Shown here: positions 50,401 to 64,000 of the stretch, piece by piece
Position numbering within the stretch: the stretch's first letter is position 1
How the letters are laid out: the number at the start of each line of letters is the position of its first letter
Assembly: GCA_027574665.1 (NCBI GenBank)
Contig: CM050651.1
Location: 8,991,501 to 9,055,500 of the forward strand
Length of the DNA stretch: 64,000 nt
Direction of reading: 5' to 3'
DNA from: Rhynochetos jubatus
Lineage: Eukaryota; Chordata; Aves; Eurypygiformes; Rhynochetidae
Made by a program: the position numbers and the translations under genes
Notes under the pieces: model-generated
What the model was told of the DNA's origin: nothing
The model's input: only the letters and a program-made list of their open reading frames with translations
The model's database searches: none

Positions 50401-51857
50401 CTAGTTTATAACATCTTCCATTTCACTGCCCTGTAGAAAAGCAAGTGTTAAATAATCAAAATCTAACGTTTGACAGCTTTTTAGAAAACCTCTGCATCAC
50501 AATATTTAAATACATCATTATGTGATTTTTAAAAGCCTGATTGGAAAAATTACATCATTTTGGACTGTCTCAACATTTGGCGCGTCAGCGCTCAGTGTCT
50601 AAGAGCCCTATAAATAGATGTTTGGACCACCTCAATATAATTCATGTATGCCATTTTTCCATAATCCACTTAACTCCATTATTCAAATAAAGTGCAACTG
50701 GATCTTTTCTTGGGAACAGGGATTATGCAACGCTCGGTACAGGAGGTTCAAGAAAAACAGTATAAAGCTAAACATGAACTGCAGACACTTGCAGAGCAGC
50801 AGTTTGTTTATATTTATTTATATGCTGTATTTCCATTTCTTTCTCACCTAGCAGCCACTAGCTCCTTTTGCCTCTTCTGATCTATCAACCTCTTTCCCTC
50901 TCATGCCTCAGTACACCAAGAGTGTGGCCGAGCAGTTAAACCTTGATTGCCAATTGATTAATAATGAAAATATAATGGCAGGATGATCAAAACTTACTAT
51001 AACTAGATCCTTATGCTGCTAGGAACTACTGTTTCAAATTAAAATTATAAATCCCTGTAGTACTGATGAGATTTTGCCAAAATCCACTGAATTCTGGAGT
51101 CTGTTAGAAAACCAAAATATTTACCGTCTCGGGTCAGAGATGGCTGAATACTATGAGCATAGCTTTCTACACACAGACAAGATTTCCTCTCATACTTCTA
51201 AAAAGCAACTGTCATTAATATGCTCCCTTAACCTCCTTAAGAGCCTTCAAGTTACATGTGAATACAATATACACATAAAAATGCGCAATGCAGCAACAAG
51301 AACTCCCAACGAAAATTTTGAAAATACACTGTATAACACTTCTTTCATAGACACACCCATACATACACCTCAACGTACGGACACCATATGTAAGGATTAA
51401 TTTCATTCTCCACGTCTTTCTTGTATATATATCAATTATCCACCTTGGGTAAACAGCTCTATGAAAGATCCAAGTATGCAATTTTGTACAATATATATTA
51501 GTGTAGGAGAAAGCTGCCGGAATAAATGCATTTAGATGGATTTTCTTCATAAAAATTAAGTGAGGGCTTCTGGTCAGTTCAACACTCAAAAGCTGTTTCT
51601 AAGGATCCCAAGTTCATCTCATGCTTAAGGTTAATTTAGAACCTGAGTAGCTTTCCCCACCTGCCCAGGGAACTCCCAGCTATGGAGACCCACAAGCTAC
51701 AGGCGAGTCTCAAAAAGGGTTATTTCAGCAGAATGCAGTGTAGGTTACAGAGCTGTGTTATGGGGGTGAAGACAGCACAGGGAGAAAAAGAATTTGGAGA
51801 ACCTGAGGAAGGTAAAAAATATCAGACACTGTCTAGTATCTACTGACAATTATTTCA
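44441..51857. other. Intergenic DNA, no gene recognised
   Basis: About 7.4 kb between two CR1 pieces. It contains only short chance frames. AT-rich stretches occur at 50430-51000 and 51400-51550. A short TTGTTTTG run is near 46180. No RNA gene was supported; a lone tRNA-like A-box near 50925 lacks a partner B-box. Confidence 0.6.
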
Positions 51858-52088
51858 ATTTCAGGAAGAAGTTCTTCCTGGAAAGGGTGGTGAGGCACTC
51901 GGACAGGCTGCCCAGAGAAGCTGTGGGTGCCCCATCCCTGGCAGTGTCCAAGGCCAGGCTGGATGAGGCTTGGAGCAACCTGGTCTAGTGGAGGGTGTCC
52001 CTGCCCATGGCAGGGGGGTTGGAACTGGGTGGGCTTTAAGGTCCCTTCCAACCCAAACCGTTCTGTGATTCTATGATTCTATGATTAT
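51858..52088 (+). mobile_element. CR1 retrotransposon 3' fragment
   Basis: This is the sense-strand copy of the CR1 3' end. It begins in the last codons of the CR1 polyprotein ([20 protein letters not shown], ending at EAWSNLV and a stop) and continues through 'ccatggcaggggggttggaa' to the tail repeats TTCTATGATTCTATGATTAT at the end. The orientation is opposite to the copy at 42801-44440. It is short and not mobile. Confidence 0.93.
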
Positions 52089-53776
52089 AAGGGGATATAA
52101 TGCCGAAATGTTGGCACCAGGGGGGAGACATTTCAGGAACCGTCTTTCCTTTTCACCAACTCCAGCCCTCTGGAATTAGGCACCGTGAAATGCACAGGTG
52201 GAGCAGAAGGGCCTTCCCCAGAGGAAGGAGCCACTCTAACAGGGAACAGAGGCAGAAAAGGCAGAGAACCATGTTAAAGCTCAGTTCTAGGCAACTGGGG
52301 GACTACCGGTGGTCAGGGGGGTTGAGGCAGCTGCTGGCTCTTCTCTGAGACGTCTGCTGCAGCGGCGAGATGCTGAAAGGAAAGTAATTCCAGAAGAAAA
52401 AACATCTACATAAAATAGTAAATAAGTAGCAGCGAAAGCCCTAACAGTAAACTGACCACTGGGGTTTTGTGTGCCTTTCCACTGAATCGTGACTCAGAAA
52501 ACACTCTGTACCCACCCCCCCCCAGTTCTTAGCTTTCACCACAAGAGGACTGTGCCACCAACACCAGCAATCACAGCAAGTAAGTGCTTACCCGGGTGCT
52601 GCCAGCCGCTAGCATTTGAATGAGAAAGTTCCTAACAAGAAGAATCGGCTTTAGTACCACCACTGCCATTCTTTTTCCATTCTGCTTTCACCAGCCTGGC
52701 GAGACATTTCACTTTAAGGGTGATTCACAATTCCAATTTCAGAAAAAAATTATCTCTATAGTACACAGCTCTTTCTTGCAACGAAGTGCCAGTTCTCCGT
52801 GGCTCTGCTTTCAAATTTTAAGGGCTGAAACACAGTAAAAATGCCTTGCCTCAATCATTGTGACAGATTCGTTTTCAGTTTTTAGCCAACAGCTAAAACA
52901 TACAACAACATTTTCCTCTCTGGAAGGAAATCTGAAAAAGCCCAAAGGAAACAATCTAAAAATCCAACCTGCGATGTGAAAGAAAACTTTGTGTAAAGAT
53001 ACATCCGTTCTGTAATACCAAAAAGGGAGGATTCAGATGGAATTTGTGTCAAACCAAGAGACATTCCAAAGGGTATATATTTGAAAATAGGAGATATATG
53101 GCCCGTATAAATATGCAAAAGTCGAATACACTAACATAATCTCTTAGTGTAAAATGGAACACTCATAAATTATTGCAAGTTGAACTCTTACATTTGCAAC
53201 GTACAGAAATTAAAAGCAAGATTTAATTAAAAATTAATTACGTTATATATATTCTTTCATTTAACACAAGTAGGCCAACGTTACCTAAGAAACTCCTACC
53301 CTTCCTAAAAGACATTAAGCAAGACAAATTTTCGGGACACAACCCCCAGTATTTCACACGGACAGCGCAGGTTCAGAACGTAAGCATACCCAGGGTATCA
53401 AACCTTTCTCCAACTAGCCTCAACACGTACCCACCTGCCCAGTGCTCCTCATTATAGTGAAAAAAGAAGGAACTGCACATCTGCTCTGCTAAGTAAGGTT
53501 AGAGAAGTCAGTTTGACTGGATACGTCTACCCATAAAGGCAGTATCAGTAGTTACAAACACACGGCTGGAGCTAGAGGTGAGCCCCTAAGTGTTATTTAA
53601 CTCCCATTTCTAAAAATGGGAAATTGTATCTACCTGGTGACTGTCCCACATTCCGACTTCCACTGTTGTGAAGACGTATCACATCTAAGCGTTTGCTTTA
53701 TGGACCATGAATTAATGTAGGTTGCACCTGGACTTCTTCCACTGACTCATGGACTTTCAAATGCAGCCTGCAAGTC
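52089..53776 (-). other. BBS12: Intergenic DNA and BBS12 3' flank / 3' UTR
   Basis: This is the region downstream of the BBS12 stop on the minus strand. A possible poly(A) signal ATTAAA (minus strand) is at 53227-53222, about 550 bp beyond the stop codon, in an AT-rich stretch typical of 3' UTR ends. No AATAAA was seen nearer. The remaining sequence to 52089 has nothing recognisable. Confidence 0.4.
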
Positions 53777-55915
53777 CTATAAAAACATAAATTCACCTGA
53801 CACGTGCGAGTTCAATAGCTGATTCCTTTTGGGACCGGTGACAATTTCAGCATCTGTCTGAAGCACGAGCAGCACCAAGCCTAGCGCTCTCCGCCATGCC
53901 TCTGTCTTGGCTGTAACATTATCATAAACCTCGGAACCCCCCCCGCGGCCAGCGAAGGGACCAGGACCCCCCAGCAGGTCACCTCTTCTAAACTCCTTCA
54001 ATATATATGCTGAGGGAGAGCCACACTCAGCTGCTTTTTTGAGGTGATGATCGACGGAGGCGCACGCTTCCAACTCCGATGCAGCTTTTGCAGTGTTACA
54101 CATAACCACCGAAAGATAGCGCTTCCAGCCGCTGGCTAACGCTTGGAGCACCACTGATTTACACTCTGCTGCAGACGCTGCCAGCCAGGGACTGTGAAAC
54201 TCCTCCACAGCATTTTCATTTGCTGGCTGCGAAGGCTGTTGTGCAAGCAGCTGAACGTGACTAAGGCACAAGAGCTCCACCGCGCCACCACCAAGGAAAA
54301 CCTTCTCGTCACGTAGAGCATGATGGAGTCGATACACTGAAGTCCAGAACTGGTCTTCAACGAGCTGCATCTTCGAAGGTACGGCGGTGGCGAGCACGGC
54401 CGTGAGCAGGGGAATCCCTCGCGCTTCTATCCTGACCGGCACAAGCTCACCCAGATCCATCGCACGCCCATCGCCGGCCTTCCACAGCTCCACTTGGGCC
54501 CCGCTCCCCACGCACGAAGCATTCAGCTGGGTGAGGTATGTCACCGGCTGGGCGCTGGTGACCTCCCCAAAAGCACACAGCACATCCTGAGTCACAGAAC
54601 CAATTACCAAGATACTGTTTGCTACGCACCTTTCCATTAAGTTTTCACACACGTTTCCTTTGACCAAAACCAAGTTTACTTCAAAGCTTCTCAGAATATC
54701 TACCGTACTGCTCAGCCATGAGTCTCCTGCTCTGCCCTCCTGTAGGCTGGGATGCTCCAATACGGTCCTTACATTACATGGTCTGTTAAAACCTACGTGC
54801 CGATACTGCTCAGTTAGGGCACCATCCACTAGGAGAATCCGAAGGGGCTTGTCTTCAAAGCGCTTGATAACTGTGGCTTGTTCTGGTGATACTAATGTGA
54901 CGAAGCCTGGGGAGACACAAGAATAGCTTTCAGGCAGGCCCTGTAAACAGCACGTCACAATTTCTGCAATATTGAACTGGGAAGCGCCACTGCCTTCGGC
55001 TCTCTCTTGCTGATACGCAACAATGCTTTGTAGCAGTTTCACGCTCGTCTGATTTCCATGGCTCAGACCCACTGCCAGGTGTCCTAAACCATAACATTCA
55101 CATGGATCCGCTGATTGTCCTGAAAGGTATCCCTGAAAATTACCTTGTTGGCTTGAAAAATGGCTTTTTCCTTGAGTGCTGAAGTATCTGCTATGGGTTA
55201 ACTTCTGTTTGTTCCAGCCGGATGCGGTAAGACCGCTTCCAGAAATCCCAGATGTACTTTTGACACCCGCTGGTTTGAGAGGCGAAGCTATTGAACCAGA
55301 GCCGGCCAAAGGCCAAAGGCACTTGTTAAAACTGCAATCATCGTCTTGATGGGAACAAGGATTTATTGAAATGACTTCTTCCGGTGCAGAAAGATCTTTC
55401 TGAAAACAGGGGAAAATCTGAGGGTTTAGAAGACTGTCACGTCCAATTGGGCAAGTTTTGCTTTTAAAAGCATTCAAAAGCCTAACACTGCTAGAACACA
55501 GCGCTCTATTTACGTCATGTATTGGCATTTGAAGACACTGGACTCTCTCACAGCAAGAGTTCAACCCCTCAGACATCACAGATACTATTGCTGACACAGA
55601 AACGTTCTGCTGGAGGCACTCCAGCACAGCACTGCTCCATGCACCAACGAGAAACAACAGGGTACTCATCCCAGTCCTAAACTCCTTGTTTTGTGCCTGA
55701 ATGGTTTCATTAAGAAGCTGTCCGGCAGCGCTAGTTAAATCCAAGCTTTCGATCAGTCTGACAGCAGAAGAAATCAATGTGCTTTGGTTGGTGCTTTCAT
55801 CCACAATGAATTTACAGGACTTCATTGGCCCCAGTAACGTTCTTCCGGCTAACGCCAAGGATGACAGCTGCTGCAGCCCGATATGTCTTCTGGCGTTCAC
55901 ATCCCTGAAAGCCAT
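53777..55915 (-). CDS. BBS12: BBS12, Bardet-Biedl syndrome 12 protein (chaperonin-like)
   Basis: BBS12 is a vertebrate chaperonin-like protein that acts with BBS6 and BBS10 and the CCT ring to assemble the BBSome, needed for ciliary membrane traffic. The frame runs 712 codons plus stop, close to human BBS12 (710), in a single exon, as in other vertebrates. The start is set at ATG 55915 because MAFRDVNARRHIGLQQLSS matches the family N terminus. The frame is open for 35 more codons upstream, but that stretch crosses a splice acceptor (TTCTGTTCACAG, ending 55932), so it is intron. Conserved blocks include SLDLTSAAGQLLNE, LLFLVGAWSSAVLECL, RHVGFNRPCNVRTVL, the chaperonin-type FLGGGAVELLCLS (GGGAVE at residues 542-547), and the C-terminal EAWRRALGLVLLVLQTDAEI, ending FMFL. 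A Ser/Gly-rich linker lies at about residues 200-270. Identification is secure; no breaks are seen. Confidence 0.96.
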   Translation of the reverse strand: MAFRDVNARRHIGLQQLSSLALAGRTLLGPMKSCKFIVDESTNQSTLISSAVRLIESLDLTSAAGQLLNETIQAQNKEFRTGMSTLLFLVGAWSSAVLECLQQNVSVSAIVSVMSEGLNSCCERVQCLQMPIHDVNRALCSSSVRLLNAFKSKTCPIGRDSLLNPQIFPCFQKDLSAPEEVISINPCSHQDDDCSFNKCLWPLAGSGSIASPLKPAGVKSTSGISGSGLTASGWNKQKLTHSRYFSTQGKSHFSSQQGNFQGYLSGQSADPCECYGLGHLAVGLSHGNQTSVKLLQSIVAYQQERAEGSGASQFNIAEIVTCCLQGLPESYSCVSPGFVTLVSPEQATVIKRFEDKPLRILLVDGALTEQYRHVGFNRPCNVRTVLEHPSLQEGRAGDSWLSSTVDILRSFEVNLVLVKGNVCENLMERCVANSILVIGSVTQDVLCAFGEVTSAQPVTYLTQLNASCVGSGAQVELWKAGDGRAMDLGELVPVRIEARGIPLLTAVLATAVPSKMQLVEDQFWTSVYRLHHALRDEKVFLGGGAVELLCLSHVQLLAQQPSQPANENAVEEFHSPWLAASAAECKSVVLQALASGWKRYLSVVMCNTAKAASELEACASVDHHLKKAAECGSPSAYILKEFRRGDLLGGPGPFAGRGGGSEVYDNVTAKTEAWRRALGLVLLVLQTDAEIVTGPKRNQLLNSHVSGEFMFL

Positions 55916-55931
55916 GGGCAGCGGGCAGCAC
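55916..55931 (-). other. BBS12: BBS12 exon 2 5' UTR and splice acceptor
   Basis: The minus strand reads TTTGTGTTCTGTTCACAG and then exon, so the coding exon starts at 55931 with 16 untranslated bases before the ATG. The polypyrimidine tract and AG are good. The AUG context is CCC ATG G. Confidence 0.75.
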
Positions 55932-58410
55932 CTGTGAACAGAACACAAACTTATTGCCCCATCCTCGCAGCACTCCAGAGCATGCATCGCCCGAAAAACT
56001 GCCAGCCTGACACCAAACACAGCTCTCCTTGAGGCTGCTTGAAACAGTCCTTAATCCTGTGAGCTTCTGAGGTATTGACGCACATAGTTGCTGCAATGGT
56101 CTATTGCTAAAGTACCATGGAATCTTCTCTTGCCGGCAACAGTACGGTGCTGTTAATTCCAGTGAATTCTTAAACATGAAGCAGCACAGATTCTATAGAA
56201 CTACAACTTCTCTCCTGACCGGCTCTCTGGAACTTAGGTTATTTGCCTTACGCAGAGCAGAAGTTCCTTCTGAGAGCAGAACGGACAATTACGTGCAAAA
56301 CCAAAGTGCTCTGCGCAGGCCCATCTCTGAACCAACAGGCTTTAACCCTCAGATCTGGAAAAACATGAACTTATTTTATTGCAATTCTGTTTCTTCCATT
56401 TAGCACGCATCAGCGCTTCACTAAACGTGCACGAAAAGGAATGCCCACCTCTTTACACCTCACAAAGCAAACTACAGGACTTTAAAGTTTTAACATGCCA
56501 AAAATAAGTCTCCTTTCCCTTAAAATCCCTTCCACACCACACTCCTGTGGCAGACCACAGAGATTAAACTAAAGCTTCCCTTTTTTTTTAGTTTTTCTAA
56601 TGAAACGGCATACACGCCAAGAATTAAGAAGCCATATACCTTTTATGCTCCAATTCAGTAACTTATTTCTGAAATAAAGTTCTCCCCAAAGGTCCCTTTG
56701 CATAGCTATGCCAAACCCAAACAGCTCTTTTGCTGCCCCGCTCAATGAAAGTCCACCCGAATATTAACTCAAAGGAAGACAAAGTGTGAATTTAAAAGGC
56801 AGGGTAGGCAGTCAGAAATAACCTTCATATGCTGACAGACCTCAAGTCCTAGCCTAGCCCAAACCAACAACAGAATTTCCCTCCAATAACCAGATACATC
56901 TGGAAGTACCGAAAGAATCATTAACCCAGAAATTGAGTCTACAGCTACCCGTAATCAAGGGTTTAAGAAAAGGACTTTTAGATAAGGCAAGTACTTTTGA
57001 CTTTACAGCTGCACTGGGAGTGCACATCTGAAAACCTCCATCCAACCTGCCTAAGGGTTCTTCTAGAAACTTTTCTTGGCAGTCTCTCGTGATAACGGTC
57101 TAGCCACGTTAGGTGTCCGTATCAGTACTTCCAGCAGTAACAATAAAAAAGGCTCTTTTTTTCTTAACTGGAGTCTTTAGCTTAATATCACATGCAGTTT
57201 GTTTTGAAACAAACGAACTTGAGATTATTAAATGATAACTGGACCATGGAATCCAGTATGAAACCTCTTTCTCTCACTCTCCCAGAATCTCGCTCCATCT
57301 GATTTCTCTTAGGGATTCACTAGGACAGTACTTTGGGGGTTTTGGTACTGGTTTTTTGTGGTGGTTTTGGGTTGGTTGGTTTTGGTGGGTGGGGTTTTTG
57401 GGTTGGTGGTTGGGGTTGGTTTTTTTATTTGATCACCGTTTCTGAATTCAAGCGCTTCTCAACGAGTAACGGTCACTTCTCACCGTGTTCTTGATTTGAC
57501 AGAAAGAAGAAATAATCGCTTTGTGGTTCTCTTCGTAACAATTCGGGACGAGCTCCATGAGCTATGCTGAAAGGCCAAGCGACGCTCTCTCACTAGCCAG
57601 GTCCTTGGCAGGCGGCCGTGCTGCTCTTTGGATGGGAGACAACTACGGAAGGAGTGGTGGGAAAGGGGGTTCCACTTCCCAGTCCAGTGAACTTCCTACT
57701 CCCCAGTCACTCCCGAACAAGGGTTCGGCTCAGCAACATGAGCCATTTTCTTACTAGAATGGCGGTTTTATTTCAACCACTGCGAAACCAAGACTAGTGA
57801 TGGGGCTGCCAGCCTCACCACCTGCCTCTGCCAGCAAAACGCTCGACCTGCACGTTCAGCTGACATTCACACACGGAGGTTTTCGGGGTCTCCAGTGAAA
57901 AGCTCCGGGATACATGAGGTGTGCCGAACCCTGATTACTCCCCGTCTTACTGCACCTCAACCGCAACAGCTAAGCTAGCAACAGGACCTTCTGTCCGTGC
58001 TCCAAATTAAGGTATTGCTGTGAAACGCTGGCAAAAAGAGTCTGTGACGCGTTCCCTTGTGCCGGCCCCGGTGCACAGCGAACGAGCAGCGGGTAGGACG
58101 CACTCTGCTTGCAACGAAACCACCGCTGTCACCACGTACCTGGTCTACCCGAGAGCCAGCGCTACTGCTAGTCACGCAGGAAGAGAAAGGGCTCCCTAGA
58201 CGCGCAGCCGAGCCCGAAGGCCCAGGGTGACGCGGCCAGCGCGCAGGCGGCGAGGCGGAGGGCCCCGCGGTGGGAGCCGAGGCCGCTCAGCCGGCGCGCC
58301 CGGAGCTGCCCCTGCTCAGGCCCGGGGGCGGCCCGGCCGCTTCCGCCCGGCCGAGCGGCCGGCGCAGGCCCCTCGCGGGCCCCGGCGCAGGGCAGATGCT
58401 GGTTTCTCAC
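55932..58410 (-). other. BBS12: BBS12 intron 1 (predicted)
   Basis: A probable intron of 2479 bp lies between a predicted donor TCG|GTGAGA at 58410 and the acceptor at 55932. The acceptor is well supported; the donor is my best choice in the CpG island. The interval contains a G/T-rich tract at 57335-57427 and no recognisable coding sequence. Confidence 0.5.
57335..57427 (+). repeat. G/T-rich low-complexity tract, G-quadruplex capable
   Basis: About 90 bases of almost only G and T, with at least six runs of three or more G (for example GGGGG at 57335-57339 and GGTGGGTGGGG). Such spacing permits a G-quadruplex on the plus strand. It lies in the predicted BBS12 intron, where the transcript strand is the C/A-rich one. 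Confidence 0.8.
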
Positions 58411-58520
58411 CGATCCGGCTGGGCCTGGCTGCGCTCCCTGCGGCCAGGCCGAGCTGAGGCGGGCCGGCCCCAGGAACAGGCCAGCCGCCGCCGCCACCCG
58501 CGCCGCGCGCCGTTGCCAGG
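58411..58520 (-). other. BBS12: Predicted BBS12 non-coding exon 1
   Basis: The minus strand shows GCCGGATCG|GTGAGAAACC, a good donor, with exon end at 58411. The 5' end is a guess, set below the X-box and CCAAT elements. The exon would be 5' UTR, because the BBS12 coding sequence is complete in exon 2. Confidence 0.4.
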
Positions 58521-58525
58521 ATACC
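58512..58525 (+). promoter_or_regulatory. RFX X-box-like motif
   Basis: The sequence GTTGCCAGGATACC resembles the RFX consensus GTNRCC-(0-3 N)-RGYAAC. The left half-site is perfect and the right half has about one mismatch whether the spacer is read as one or two bases. RFX factors drive many ciliary genes, and this site lies between two cilium-related genes. Confidence 0.55.
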
Positions 58526-58601
58526 ACCCGCGCCTGTTTGTACACCCAGCGGGCAGCGCGAGCCCCGCGCTCCCGCTGACATCACCGGCTCGCCGGGCGC
58601 C

Positions 58602-58659
58602 ATTGGTCAGGACTAGGGGAGGAGGGCGGGTTCCCCGGCACGTCCGGCTCGCTCATTGG
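58602..58659 (-). promoter_or_regulatory. Paired CCAAT boxes
   Basis: ATTGG occurs at 58602-58606 (in CCATTGGTCAG) and 58655-58659 (in CATTGGGCGG), so CCAAT reads on the minus strand. NF-Y sites of this kind are typical of TATA-less divergent promoters. The second one joins a GGGCGG GC box. Confidence 0.55.
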
Positions 58660-58785
58660 GCGGCCCGTGTCGGTTGCGTGCGGCGCTGGGTGCATCCGCC
58701 TCCGTGAGGCGGGGCGGGCCCGGTAGGAGCGGCGGGGCCGAGCGGACCGTGCCGTCCCATCCCGGAGCGGCATCCCTGCGGCCAG

Positions 58786-63075
<4,290 letters not shown>

Positions 63076-64000
63076 TATTTGTTGCCTTGCTATACAGCTG
63101 CTCCAAAAGATAACCTGGAAAAGACTTAAAAACTGGGCTTGTGTCTCCTGCCTATTTTCTGCCATATAAAGAATGTCTGAAAGGACAGATTTTTGGTTCA
63201 TTCTTTTTCAGCAAACCAAATTGGGGAAGGGGGGCTTCAGTACCCAGAACTGTTAAAATGAGACGTTGCAGAAGTGAAAAGGAAGGATGAACTGAACCTG
63301 CGAGGCAGGGTCATCCCCCCCCTCGACAATTTCACTGATTGTCATTTTGGGTAAAGAACACTGTTTCAACTATTTAACTAAAAGACCTTTCACTTGGGAT
63401 GTGAAGATGTCCACTGCTCCTGGGAAAGGCTGCTTTTGACTTTCCCGAGGCTACAGAATGAAGGTACAAGCACAGTATTTTTATTCCTTTTAAGGCTTTG
63501 AGGTTATCTTTTGTTATTTGTCTCCTTCTGTTTATTTCCACGAGAGACTCTAAAACCAACTGCGTATCTGTATTTCTCTATGAAACACTGTTTTCCCATG
63601 GCACGTTGGTTTTGGACCTAACGGGAAGCAAACGTAGATCACCAGATTGGGTACCTCGTTTGGAGCTGTGTGCCATCAGCAGATGTTCTTCTGTTTATCT
63701 GATCATCTGAAACCGACTTTGCTTGAATGTAACCTGCTTGGATTAGCTTATTGTATAACCAGTCAGCATCCTGTGCCGTTGTTCTTGCTCCCAAGAAATC
63801 ACAGAGCTGCTGTTAGGCCAGAATTTTAGGCACCTAAAAGGTTCAGATCTGTGTCACACCAGGGTAAATCTTGGCTTTGGCTGTTTACAGTCAGTTGCAG
63901 ACAGCGCTCCCATCTGAAGTGAAAAAACGATCTCACGGTGGGCATCTGTGGAACACTGATTATATTGAGATCCATGCAATCCAAATTCATTTCGGACATC
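63076..64000 (+). other. CETN4: CETN4 3' UTR and flank
   Basis: This is the sequence after the centrin stop codon. No AATAAA or ATTAAA was found. The variant signal TATAAA is at 63165-63170, followed by T-rich sequence, and may serve. A C-run is at 63315-63323. IL21, the next gene in the mammalian block, is not seen and should lie further right. Confidence 0.4.

Noticed and set aside
50922-50940. tRNA-like A-box (TGGCCGAGCAGTTAA)
   Set aside because: No B-box, no acceptor-stem pairing and no cloverleaf can be drawn from the surrounding bases.
55916-56020. 35-codon N-terminal extension of BBS12
   Set aside because: Not similar to the family N terminus, and it crosses a strong splice acceptor at 55932.

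Overview
This window is vertebrate nuclear DNA, almost certainly from a bird. It carries CR1 non-LTR retrotransposon pieces with the typical avian 3' end, GT-AG spliced genes with CpG-island promoters, and FGF2, BBS12 and a centrin whose exons translate to proteins very close to amniote family members. The order FGF2 (-), BBS12 (-), centrin (+) matches the human 4q27 block FGF2 / BBS12 / CETN4P, read in reverse. There is no sign of prokaryotic, plasmid, phage or CRISPR content.

Layout. Positions 1-22,060 hold the 5' two thirds of FGF2 on the minus strand: coding exon 2 at 1,596-1,699, a 19.6 kb intron 1, and coding exon 1 at 21,330-21,510 inside a CpG island. FGF2 exon 3 and the NUDT6 neighbour would lie left of base 1. 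Positions 22,060-53,200 are about 31 kb of intergenic DNA in which I recognise no gene. It contains four CR1 pieces, simple repeats, a CpG-rich patch with a perfect palindromic CRE, and one stretch that looks like a possible enhancer. Positions 53,777-55,915 hold the intron-less BBS12 coding sequence (712 codons) on the minus strand, with a clear splice acceptor just upstream. Positions 58,060-59,320 form a CpG island shared head-to-head by BBS12 (leftward) and a centrin gene (rightward). The centrin, CETN4 by position, has five coding exons between 58,786 and 63,075 that join in phase to give a 171-residue four-EF-hand protein.

How the genes relate. BBS12 is a chaperonin-like factor for BBSome assembly and centrins are centriole / basal-body proteins, so both act at the cilium. 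Their common promoter contains a near-consensus RFX X-box and two CCAAT boxes, which fits co-regulation as ciliary genes. FGF2 is an unrelated growth-factor gene in the same conserved block.

The points most worth a second look are: (1) the RFX-type motif in the shared BBS12/CETN4 promoter; (2) an open, Gly/Arg-rich frame upstream of the FGF2 AUG with three well-placed CUG codons; (3) an intact centrin where humans have a pseudogene, but with a very weak splice donor after coding exon 2. I found no convincing wholly new system. Statements about homology come from recognising the families, not from a database search.
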